A stretch of DNA of 13,036 nt, taken from Oscillospiraceae bacterium. Lineage in GTDB: Bacteria > Bacillota > Clostridia > Oscillospirales > Oscillospiraceae. The notes under the pieces are model-generated. The model was not told the DNA's origin, searched no databases, and was given only the letters and a program-made list of their open reading frames with translations. Of this stretch, positions 1 through 6,939 are shown piece after piece (position 1 is the stretch's first letter; the number at the start of each line of letters is the position of its first letter). The stretch covers positions 1 through 13,036 of the forward strand of contig JAISKY010000232.1 of assembly GCA_031260745.1 (NCBI GenBank), written 5' to 3'. Position numbers and translations under genes: made by a program.

Positions 1-12
1 ATAATATAGCGT

Positions 13-570
13 ATGAAATTATCGGCTCGTTTATTGCGTACAATATTCTTTTCGACCTTCAAAATAGGACTGTTTACATTCGGCGGCGGACTGGCTATGA
101 TTCCGTTCATTCAATCGGAATTTTCCGAGAAACGCGACTGGCTTACATCGGAGGAAATCGCCGACATTACCGCCGTGGCTCAAACTTTGCCCGGAGTTAT
201 GGCCGTCAATACGTCCGTACTTACGTGCTACCGCGTCGGAGGCCCGCTCGCGGCGGTCGTCGGAGGAATCGGAGCGGTATTGCCCTCTTTTATCGTACTT
301 TGTATCGTCACGTTTTTTTACAGCTCTTTTATTGAAAATCCGTATGTGCGGGGAGCGTTACGCGGCGTAAGCGGAGCGGTTACGGCGATGTTTATTAATA
401 CGCTTCGCAAAATGCGGAAAACCAACGTCGCGGATTGGTGGGCGTTCGGATTCTTTGTCGTCGCGTTCGCGGTTATTTTCATTTTTGACAGTCTGAACGT
501 AATATTTGTAATACTCGCCGGAGGGTTGCTGGGATTCGCAATCTTCTGGGGAATAATGAAGAAGCGGTAA
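13..570 (+). CDS. Half-size chromate transporter (CHR domain), first of a pair
   Basis: A 185-residue integral membrane protein with one CHR domain. The family (ChrA) exports chromate, probably in exchange with or in competition with sulfate; short-chain members occur as adjacent pairs and are thought to work together as a two-part transporter. Visible marks are the N-terminal GGG-L-A-M-x-P motif (GGG at residues 24-26), the P-G pair at 60-61 followed by A-V-N, a L-P-S-F segment near residue 95, and several hydrophobic spans up to the basic C-terminus. The start is bounded by an in-frame TAG at 7-9, so ATG 13 is the first possible start; no clear ribosome binding site fits in the 12 bases before it. 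The next gene begins 3 bases after the stop. The family call is firm. Chromate as the true substrate is inferred from the family only. Confidence 0.9.
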   Translation: MKLSARLLRTIFFSTFKIGLFTFGGGLAMIPFIQSEFSEKRDWLTSEEIADITAVAQTLPGVMAVNTSVLTCYRVGGPLAAVVGGIGAVLPSFIVLCIVTFFYSSFIENPYVRGALRGVSGAVTAMFINTLRKMRKTNVADWWAFGFFVVAFAVIFIFDSLNVIFVILAGGLLGFAIFWGIMKKR

Positions 571-573
571 ACT

Positions 574-1125
574 ATGCTGTTGAATTTACTATATTTATTT
601 TATATATTCGCGAAAATCGGGCTTTTCACCATTGGCGGCGGACTTGCTATGCTACCGCTGATTCAGCAGGAACTTGTTAACGAAGGTTTGATGACGCTTC
701 AGGACACCCTTAATATGGTTTCCATCTCGCAAATGACGCCCGGACCATTCGCGGTTAACGCGTCAACTTTCGTCGGATTCAGTTTATACGGAGTTCCCGG
801 CGCCGCCGCCGCGACTTTAGGCGCGGTATTACCGTCGTTCGTTATTTGCCTTATTGTCGCGAAACGCTTTTTCAGCGTTATAGACGCGCCGGTAACTCAA
901 TCCATACTTGCCGGAATACGTCCGGTGGTTTACGCTCTTATTCTTTCGGGTATGATTTCAATATGCGGAACCGCGGTATTCCCCGACGGTTTTCTCACGT
1001 TTCCCGATTGGCCGGTACTCGCTATCGCGGCTGTTATGACTGCGCTGATGTGGAAAACGAAGCTAAGTCCGATTTTGCTAATCTGCGCGTGCGCGGTATT
1101 CGGCGCGGTATTTTTACATTATTAA
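574..1125 (+). CDS. Half-size chromate transporter (CHR domain), second of a pair
   Basis: A 183-residue membrane protein homologous to the gene just upstream. It repeats the same signature: a hydrophobic N-terminus, GGG-L-A-M-x-P (GGG at residues 21-23), P-G-P at 56-58 followed by A-V-N, and an L-P-S-F segment. This is the expected second half of a short-chain ChrA pair; in such pairs the two proteins are thought to insert in opposite orientations and form one transporter, which is family knowledge and not visible here. The start ATG lies 3 bases after the upstream stop, and the GAAGAAGCGG stretch before it is only a weak ribosome binding site, so translation is probably coupled to the first gene. 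It is followed 31 bases later by nadB on the same strand. Confidence 0.9.
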   Translation: MLLNLLYLFYIFAKIGLFTIGGGLAMLPLIQQELVNEGLMTLQDTLNMVSISQMTPGPFAVNASTFVGFSLYGVPGAAAATLGAVLPSFVICLIVAKRFFSVIDAPVTQSILAGIRPVVYALILSGMISICGTAVFPDGFLTFPDWPVLAIAAVMTALMWKTKLSPILLICACAVFGAVFLHY

Positions 1126-1156
1126 CCTATAATTTTGTTGCAGAGGAATTATTTTT

Positions 1157-2731
1157 ATGCGATATGCGTTCAAACTTCCGGCTGACGGTGATTTCTCCCA
1201 AGTCGAAACCGACGTATTGGTAGTCGGAGCCGGACTTGCGGGTCTGTATACCGCTATGAATATCGACCGAACAAAGTCGGTAACGATTCTTTCTAAGGAG
1301 AGTATCGACTTGTCCAGTTCGTGGCTCGCCCAAGGCGGTATCGCCGCCGCGATTAAGACGGGCGACACTCCGGAGTTCCACTACGACGACACACAAGTCG
1401 CCGGAGCGGACTTGTGCGACCCAAAGGCTACTCAAGTGCTTGTGGAGGAAGGTCCCGCCGCGATTGAGGACTTACGCAAACTCGCGGTTCCGTTTGACCT
1501 TAACGCCGAGGGCGACCTAATGGTTACTCGCGAGGGCGGACATCATCAAAACCGAATCGTTCACGCCGGAGGCGATGCGACCGGGCGCGAAACCGTTAAA
1601 GTTCTCTCGCCGCTTGTTATGGCTCAGCCGAATGTTACCGGAGCGGAACAGTCTATGCTCGTTGATATACTTACGGACGCGGACGGAGTTTGCGGCGCGG
1701 TAATCCGCAGTAAAAACGACGATTACGTTATTTGCAAAACCCGCAGTATAGTAATCGCGACCGGAGGTATCGGTCAGGTTTTCCTAATCAGTACGAATCC
1801 TTACGTCGCTACGGGCGATGGGCTTGCCGCCGCTATTCGCGCCGGAGCGGAAACTAAAGATTTGGAGTTCGTTCAGTTTCACCCGACCGGATTATTCGAC
1901 CGGACCGGAACATACGGTACTAGAGCGTTCCTAATCTCCGAAGCTATGCGGGGCGAGGGCGCGTTACTCAAAAATCGTGCCGGAGAGCGTTTTATGGCTA
2001 ATCAGCACGAGCTTGCCGAGCTTGCCCCGCGTGACATTGTCGCCAGAGCTATCCTCAGCGAGATTAATCGCACGGGAGATACCAGCGTATTCCTTGACGT
2101 AACACATCTGACCCGCGAGTTCCTTGAATCGCGTTTCCCGACTATTTTCAACGAGTGTCTGAGCCGCGGTATTGACATATCAAAGGATTGGATTCCGGTC
2201 GCTCCCGTACATCACTATATGATGGGCGGCATACGTACCGACATTGACGCGGAATCCACTATACCCGGTCTGTACGCGGTCGGCGAAGCCGCGTGTACCG
2301 GAGTTCACGGCGCGAACCGTCTCGCCAGTAACTCTATGCTGGAGTGTCTTGTATTCGGACGACGCGCCGCGATGCACATCAACGCGGAAAGCAGAGAGCG
2401 GAAAGCGGAGAGTATCAATTTGGACGCTCTGCCCAAACCGGTTTCCGCGCCCGGCAGCGTTAAACTTGACAATAAGGCTCTCGACGAAATCCGTCACAAT
2501 ATTCAGCTACTTATGCACGCGAATGTCGGCGCGGTAAAAACTCTTGACGGTATGGAAAACACATCCGGAATAATCACCGCAATGCTAATGACGCTTGAAA
2601 GCGGCTACGACCCGTCGCGCAAATATCTGGAGGTGCTGAATATCGCGACGGTCGCGCTGGCAATAACCAACGCGTCGATTGAACGAAAGGAAAGCGTCGG
2701 CTCCCACTATGTTATCAGTAACCAAGGATAA
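1157..2731 (+). CDS. nadB: L-aspartate oxidase (quinolinate synthetase B)
   Basis: A 524-residue FAD enzyme that oxidises L-aspartate to iminoaspartate, the first step of de novo NAD synthesis; NadA then makes quinolinate. The N-terminal dinucleotide-binding fold shows V-V-G-A-G-L-A-G (glycines 24, 26, 29). Residues corresponding to the known active site are present: His242 in FHPTG, Arg292 in PRDIVARA, His353 in HHYMMGG and Arg388 in HGANR. The H-G-A-N-R-L-A-S-N-S-M-L-E block separates NadB from fumarate reductase and succinate dehydrogenase flavoproteins. The start is ATG with an AGAGGA site about 10 bases upstream. The C-terminus is short and divergent: ESVGSHY (Val514) stands where the family usually has ESRG-HY, and only six residues follow. 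No nadA or nadC is in view. The 3' end overlaps mreD by 23 bases. Confidence 0.93.
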   Translation: MRYAFKLPADGDFSQVETDVLVVGAGLAGLYTAMNIDRTKSVTILSKESIDLSSSWLAQGGIAAAIKTGDTPEFHYDDTQVAGADLCDPKATQVLVEEGPAAIEDLRKLAVPFDLNAEGDLMVTREGGHHQNRIVHAGGDATGRETVKVLSPLVMAQPNVTGAEQSMLVDILTDADGVCGAVIRSKNDDYVICKTRSIVIATGGIGQVFLISTNPYVATGDGLAAAIRAGAETKDLEFVQFHPTGLFDRTGTYGTRAFLISEAMRGEGALLKNRAGERFMANQHELAELAPRDIVARAILSEINRTGDTSVFLDVTHLTREFLESRFPTIFNECLSRGIDISKDWIPVAPVHHYMMGGIRTDIDAESTIPGLYAVGEAACTGVHGANRLASNSMLECLVFGRRAAMHINAESRERKAESINLDALPKPVSAPGSVKLDNKALDEIRHNIQLLMHANVGAVKTLDGMENTSGIITAMLMTLESGYDPSRKYLEVLNIATVALAITNASIERKESVGSHYVISNQG

Positions 2732-3215
2732 ACTGTTTCTCGCGCTGCGAAAAGCGTTTGTTCTCTTAATCCTGTATTTTCTGCAAAACCTGTTTACACG
2801 GCTTCCGGTTATGGGCGCGGCACCGCTTTTTCTGCCCGCGGCGGCAATCGCGATTGCGCTGATTGCGGACAGCGAGTGGAGCGCGGGCTGGGGTCTGCTC
2901 GCGGGATTGCTATGTGACATTTCCGTCGGCGATTCTCTGCTGATGTTCACGATTACGCTTATGGTCGCGGGACTTGCGGCGGGATTTCTCGCCGAGTTCT
3001 ATTTTTCGCGGTCGTTCGTAACATATCTTATCTTCGCGATTTTGACTAACGCGCTGACGCTTGCCCTGCAACTGATTCCTCCGGTATTTTTCAAGGGTAT
3101 AGACGTAAATTTGCTATATCCGGTAGCGATTGTTCAATTTCTGTACTCCGTAATTTTTATCCCGCCGATTTATTTCTTCGCGAAGCGCGTTTCAATCGCG
3201 AAACGCGACGCTTAA
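2709..3215 (+). CDS. mreD: Rod shape-determining protein MreD
   Basis: A small, very hydrophobic protein (168 residues from this start) with about five to six membrane spans, matching the MreD family in size and pattern. The G-L-L-A-G-L-L-C-D segment, a conserved MreD feature after the second or third span, is visible. MreD is a membrane part of the Rod complex that guides PBP2 and RodA during side-wall synthesis. The following gene encodes PBP2, which strongly supports the call. The frame stays open to a TTG at 2679, but that codon has no ribosome binding site; ATG 2709 is preferred although its best upstream site (GAAAGG, 2685-2690) is about 18 bases away. Translation is probably coupled to nadB, whose stop lies 23 bases inside this gene. 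mreB and mreC are not upstream. Confidence 0.85.
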   Translation: MLSVTKDKLFLALRKAFVLLILYFLQNLFTRLPVMGAAPLFLPAAAIAIALIADSEWSAGWGLLAGLLCDISVGDSLLMFTITLMVAGLAAGFLAEFYFSRSFVTYLIFAILTNALTLALQLIPPVFFKGIDVNLLYPVAIVQFLYSVIFIPPIYFFAKRVSIAKRDA

Positions 3216-3227
3216 AAAAGGAAAACA

Positions 3228-5327
3228 ATGAAACAGACACTTATAAATCCGATGAGAATGGTTTTTCTCACTATTATCCCCGCCGCGCTTACGGTGGTAT
3301 TTATTCTCGCGCTGTACAATCTGCAAATCGTTCACGGCGACGAGTATTTTGAACACTCGCGTAACAACGTCGTGTCTACGGAAACGATTCCCGCGTCACG
3401 CGGCGGTATCTACGACCGCTACGGTCGCCCGTTAGTCGGAACTCGCGTCAGCTATAACCTCGCCGTAAGCCGCGAGAAACTTGTCGCGGCGGACGACCCT
3501 AACGGCTGGCTGCTGAAAATGATTGATTACGCTAACTCGCTTGACGTAGCTTACAACGACACGTTTCCGTTGGAGCGCGAAGCGCCGTACGGCATTATCG
3601 GCGATATGACCGAAACGCAATTTACGCGGTTTACTAATTACCTCAAATTGCGGCGGCTTGATTTCGACGAAATTACCGGAGCGGAGCTTATCAAGTTTCT
3701 TCGCGAGCATTACTCTGTGCCTAAAGGCTATACGGGCGACCAGGCTCGCGCCGTTATCGGCGTACGATACGAGCTTGAGCTTCGCACGTTGTTCAACTAC
3801 TCGACGTACTACTTCGCGGAGGACGTCGGCGCGGATTTAATCGTTTTACTTGAGGAACAAGGATTCCCCGGAATTTCGCTCGTCCCTGTTTCCGTACCGG
3901 AGTATTACACCAAATACGCGGCGCATTTGCTCGGACGCGTCGGTCCTATGAGCGACCGCGAGTATACGAAGTACAAACTTGACGGCTATCCGATGGACGC
4001 TCAGGTCGGTAAGGACGGTTTAGAAGCCGCGTTCGAGGCGGAGCTTCACGGTTCCGACGGTGTTCGCGTTATTACGCGCAATCCGAGCGGTACTATTACC
4101 GACGTGCTTTACACTACCGAACCTAAGCCGGGCAATAACATTCGCACGACAATCGACATAGAGCTTCAGCAAGTCGCGGAGCAGGAACTTGAAACCACAA
4201 TCGCGAAAATCAACGCTGACCGTATAGCTCTCGCGAAAGAAAAAGGCAAAGACCTTAATCTGGTACAGGAATCTCCGGGCGGCGCGGTCGTCGTTATTGA
4301 CGTCCGCAACGGCGAAGTTCTAGCTAGCGCGAGTTACCCCACGTTTGACATTACTACTATGTCGAAAAATTATAGTTTGCTTAGTTCCGACCCTGCCGCT
4401 CCGCTGTATAACCGCGCTATACAGGGCGCGTACGAACCCGGCTCTACGTTCAAAATGGTAACGGCGCTGGGAGCGTTGAACGAAAACGTAATCTCTGACG
4501 GTACGATTATTCACGACGCGGGAAAATACACGAAATACGAGGGCGACGGCTATTCTCCGACCTGCGCGCTGTATCCCTACGGAAGTCACGGCGATATAAA
4601 CGTCATTGAAGCTCTCGCGGAATCCTGCAACTACTTTTTCTACGAAACCGGCAACAACCTTACGATTGATAATATCGCGAAATACGCGAGGGAGTTCGGC
4701 TTAGGCTCGAAAACCGGTATCGAGCTTGCTCAATACGAAAATCCCGGCAATGTCGCTTCAAGAGAGTATAAAGAAATCACTCTCGCCGAGGTTGACGGTA
4801 AAAAGTGGTTTCCCGGCGATACGCTACAGGCGGCAATCGGACAAAGCTATAATCTGTTTACCCCGATTCAGCTCGCGTGTTATACCGCCGCGATTGCCGA
4901 CAGCGGCACGCGTTATGCCGCGCACTACCTGAAAGAAGTTAAAACTCACGACAACTCGCAGATTGTAACCTCTTATGAGCCGTACATTTTAGGCAAGGTA
5001 AACGCGGAGGAACGCCATTTTCAGACGCTCCAGCTTGGTATGCAGGGCGTAGCCTCTTACGGTACAGCCGAAAGCATATTCGGCTTGTACCCGGTTAAAG
5101 TCGCCGCTAAGACCGGAACGGTGCAGTTCGGCGAAGAACTGGAGAACAACGCGGTATTCGTAGCCTACGCTCCGGCGGATAATCCTCAAATCGCGGTCGC
5201 GGTTGTCGTTGAAAAGGGCGGCTCAGGTTCAGGAGTCGCGGGCGTAGCCAGAGGATTGTTCGACTACTACTTCGCGTCCACGCTATCCACCAGAGGATTG
5301 CCCGACGACGGTATACTCCTGAAATAG
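3228..5327 (+). CDS. mrdA: Penicillin-binding protein 2 (peptidoglycan transpeptidase, elongation)
   Basis: A 699-residue class B penicillin-binding protein that cross-links peptidoglycan outside the membrane. It has a short cytoplasmic N-terminus, one membrane anchor at about residues 11-34, a PBP dimerisation/pedestal domain starting near residue 50 (the S-R-G-G-I-Y-D-R segment), and a C-terminal transpeptidase domain. All three catalytic motifs are present: Ser406-T-F-Lys409 (acylated serine), Ser466-C-Asn468, and Lys628-T-G-Thr631. The start ATG has an AAAAGGA site with 6-base spacing. It begins 12 bases after mreD, the classic mreD-mrdA order, so the elongation enzyme PBP2 is preferred over the division enzyme FtsI. 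It is the last gene of the + unit and faces rplQ across a terminator. Confidence 0.92.
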   Translation: MKQTLINPMRMVFLTIIPAALTVVFILALYNLQIVHGDEYFEHSRNNVVSTETIPASRGGIYDRYGRPLVGTRVSYNLAVSREKLVAADDPNGWLLKMIDYANSLDVAYNDTFPLEREAPYGIIGDMTETQFTRFTNYLKLRRLDFDEITGAELIKFLREHYSVPKGYTGDQARAVIGVRYELELRTLFNYSTYYFAEDVGADLIVLLEEQGFPGISLVPVSVPEYYTKYAAHLLGRVGPMSDREYTKYKLDGYPMDAQVGKDGLEAAFEAELHGSDGVRVITRNPSGTITDVLYTTEPKPGNNIRTTIDIELQQVAEQELETTIAKINADRIALAKEKGKDLNLVQESPGGAVVVIDVRNGEVLASASYPTFDITTMSKNYSLLSSDPAAPLYNRAIQGAYEPGSTFKMVTALGALNENVISDGTIIHDAGKYTKYEGDGYSPTCALYPYGSHGDINVIEALAESCNYFFYETGNNLTIDNIAKYAREFGLGSKTGIELAQYENPGNVASREYKEITLAEVDGKKWFPGDTLQAAIGQSYNLFTPIQLACYTAAIADSGTRYAAHYLKEVKTHDNSQIVTSYEPYILGKVNAEERHFQTLQLGMQGVASYGTAESIFGLYPVKVAAKTGTVQFGEELENNAVFVAYAPADNPQIAVAVVVEKGGSGSGVAGVARGLFDYYFASTLSTRGLPDDGILLK

Positions 5328-5349
5328 ATTAAGCAGCCGTTCAACGTAC

Positions 5350-5384
5350 AAACCCGCGAAGCCGTCAAGGTTTCGCGGGTTTTC
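5350..5384. terminator. Intrinsic terminator between convergent mrdA and rplQ
   Basis: Perfect 11-base arms AAACCCGCGAA (5350-5360) and TTCGCGGGTTT (5372-5382) enclose an 11-base loop. On the + strand the stem ends in GGGTTTTC, a short T-tract, so it should terminate the chr-nadB-mreD-mrdA unit. On the - strand the stem is followed by TTTGTACGTT, so it can probably also stop the ribosomal-protein operon. It is the only hairpin of this strength in the 85-base convergent gap. Confidence 0.8.
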
Positions 5385-5412
5385 ATATTCTGCGTATTGA
5401 AACACTCCCGAC

Positions 5413-5754
5413 CTATACAAGCTCAATCAGAGCAAGTTCGGCGGAGTCTCCGCGGCGCGGTCCGATGCGGATTATCCGCGTATAACCGCCGTTACGGTCC
5501 GCGTACTTAGGCGCAATCTCCTTGAATACTTTCGCTACCGTACCCTCTTTGGTGATGTACCCTAACGCCATACGACGGCTGGCAAGCGTATTTTTCTTGC
5601 CAAGCGTTATCATCTTCTCGGCAATCGGGCGAACTTCCTTAGCCCGCGTCACCGTTGTGGTTATTTTTTCGTACTCCAACAAATCCGTGACCAACTGCCT
5701 AAGCATAGCTCTGCGCTGGTCAGTGGTTTTGCCGAGTTTTCGCGCTCCAGTCAT
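5413..5754 (-). CDS. rplQ: 50S ribosomal protein L17
   Basis: A 113-residue protein with the usual bacterial L17 opening (M-T-G-A-R-K-L-G-K-T-T-D-Q-R) and the conserved A-x-E-V-R-P-x-A-E-K-x-I-T-L-G segment. L17 sits near the exit of the peptide tunnel on the large subunit. The open frame extends 10 codons further upstream to 5784, but ATG 5754 has a full AAGGAGGA site (5761-5768) with 6-base spacing, and the extension runs into a repeat-like element, so 5754 is the real start. It is the last gene of the alpha operon, just after rpoA as is standard. The gap to rpoA is 86 bases, filled mostly by the GC-rich hairpin element. Confidence 0.96.
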   Translation of the reverse strand: MTGARKLGKTTDQRRAMLRQLVTDLLEYEKITTTVTRAKEVRPIAEKMITLGKKNTLASRRMALGYITKEGTVAKVFKEIAPKYADRNGGYTRIIRIGPRRGDSAELALIELV

Positions 5755-5768
5755 AATATATCCTCCTT

Positions 5769-5836
5769 CGCAGGGACGGTGCATAGCCCGTCCGATTTGC
5801 CGCCCGTTCGGGCGGGCGAGCCTCGCTCGCCCCTAC
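5769..5836. repeat. GC-rich three-hairpin intergenic element (putative MITE/REP-like)
   Basis: About 68 bases between rpoA and rplQ hold three consecutive hairpins: GGACGG/CCGTCC (5774-5779 with 5788-5793), CCGCCCG/CGGGCGG (5800-5806 with 5809-5815), and GGGCGAG/CTCGCCC (5814-5820 with 5826-5832). The ends resemble each other as imperfect terminal inverted repeats: CGCAGGGACG reading inward from the left, and GTAGGGGCGAG reading inward on the other strand. It encodes nothing and stops directly before the rplQ ribosome binding site. It resembles small interspersed GC-rich palindromic repeats found in many Clostridia, but only one copy is seen here, so repeat status is inferred. Confidence 0.55.
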
Positions 5837-5840
5837 AAAA

Positions 5841-6791
5841 TTAACTCTCCGAGCTTGCAAGTGACAACCCAAGCATCGTTAGTTTGTTGATTACCTCAAC
5901 AAGCGACTTACGACCAAGGTTACGCACTTTTATCATTTCTTCCTCTGTCTTGCATACCAAATCGCCGACCGTATTGATATTCGCGCGTTTTAAGCAGTTG
6001 AACGAGCGAACCGACAGGTCAAGTTCCTCGATTGTCATCGCCAGTACGGTGGTAGACGTAGACTCCGGCTTGCCGCCCGACTGCGGTATCGGCGCGCGTT
6101 TAGCTTCACCCATTTCCGTAAACAGCGTGAAGTGAGTTACCAAAATATCCGCCGCCGTTGACAGAGCTTCCTTAGCGGTTAAAGTTCCGTCTGTCTTTAT
6201 CTCCACAGTCAGTTTGTCAAAGTCCGTCGAGCTTCCTACGCGAGTATTCTCGACATTATAGTTGACTTTAAGCACCGGAGTATAAATAGAATCAACCGGA
6301 ATAAGCCCGATAATGGTCTGAGCCGGTTTGTTCTGGTCGGCGCTTACATAACCGCGTCCGTGGCTGAACGTAAGCTCGATGTTTAGCTCCGCATTCGCGC
6401 CTAACGTTGCGATATGAAGTTCCGGATTCAGGATTTCAACGTCCGCGTCCGCGTTAATATCGCCGGCGCGAACCTCGCCCTCACCCTTTGCCTCAAGATA
6501 CACCGTCTTTGGCTCGTCGCAGTATAATCTCGCCAAAAGACTTTTTACGTTCAGTACGATTTCCGTTACGTCCTCTTTAACTCCCGGAACCGTGGAGAAC
6601 TCGTGCGGTACTCCCGCGATTTTTATTGACGTCACCGCCGTACCCGGCAATGACGAAAGCAACACGCGCCTGAGAGAATTGCCCAACGTCGTACCGTAAC
6701 CGCGTTCAAGCGGCTCCACGACAAATTTGCCGTAGGACGTCGAATCGCCGGGCGTTTCCAAGCTCTTGATGCTCGGTTTTTGTATATCCAC
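5841..6791 (-). CDS. rpoA: DNA-directed RNA polymerase subunit alpha
   Basis: A 316-residue protein, the normal length for alpha. Its dimer starts assembly of core RNA polymerase, and its C-terminal domain contacts UP elements and activators. The N-terminal domain shows the conserved Y-G-K-F-V-V-E-P-L-E-R-G-Y-G-T-T-L-G-N-S block and H-E-F-x-T. The C-terminal domain covers about residues 245-312, with the DNA-contact segment V-R-S-F-N-C-L-K-R (Arg262, Asn265) and the later R-N-L-G-R-K-S-L helix-hairpin-helix. The frame is open 26 codons further, to an ATG at 6869, but GTG 6791 has AAGGAGG at 6799-6805 with 7-base spacing and starts the protein at V/M-D-I-Q-K-P, where the family begins. It follows rpsD after an unusually long 148-base gap. 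Confidence 0.95.
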   Translation of the reverse strand: MDIQKPSIKSLETPGDSTSYGKFVVEPLERGYGTTLGNSLRRVLLSSLPGTAVTSIKIAGVPHEFSTVPGVKEDVTEIVLNVKSLLARLYCDEPKTVYLEAKGEGEVRAGDINADADVEILNPELHIATLGANAELNIELTFSHGRGYVSADQNKPAQTIIGLIPVDSIYTPVLKVNYNVENTRVGSSTDFDKLTVEIKTDGTLTAKEALSTAADILVTHFTLFTEMGEAKRAPIPQSGGKPESTSTTVLAMTIEELDLSVRSFNCLKRANINTVGDLVCKTEEEMIKVRNLGRKSLVEVINKLTMLGLSLASSES

Positions 6792-6798
6792 TATTTCC

Positions 6799-6823
6799 CC
6801 TCCTTCAATTTCAATGTGAAATT
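6799..6823 (-). promoter_or_regulatory. Ribosome binding site deciding the rpoA GTG start, with adjoining hairpin
   Basis: On the - strand AAGGAGG (6799-6805) sits 7 bases before GTG 6791. Immediately upstream a 7-base stem-loop, AATTTCA/TGAAATT with a 3-base loop (6807-6823), ends one base before the Shine-Dalgarno sequence. The site fixes the start of rpoA. The hairpin may help keep the site accessible or modulate it; that role is a guess. Confidence 0.7.
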
Positions 6824-6939
6824 CATAATGCGTCGCATTTATACTACGCACCGCCATCAACTTATCCAATACTTAGTCCGCAATCGCGTAATCAAACGGA
6901 TAAAGCCGCAGACTATGAATTGTGTTGCGTGAGGGTTAA

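Noticed and set aside
1128..1133. Perfect -10 hexamer TATAAT just before nadB
   Set aside because: No recognisable -35 lies 16-18 bases upstream (the region reads GCGGTA-like); TTTACA at 1113-1118 is only 9 bases away. A promoter is possible but not supported.
846..1223. 125-codon frame overlapping the second CHR gene and nadB
   Set aside because: It is a shadow in another frame of two well-supported membrane/enzyme genes, with arginine-rich, non-family sequence and no ribosome binding site.
2679..2708. Upstream TTG start for mreD
   Set aside because: There is no Shine-Dalgarno sequence before it, and the added residues N-E-R-K-A-S-A-P-T are unlike MreD N-termini.
6844..6867. Possible promoter before rpoA on the - strand (TTGGAT, 17 bases, TAGTAT)
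   Set aside because: Only 3 of 6 and 4 of 6 consensus matches; this would be expected by chance in AT-richer leader sequence.
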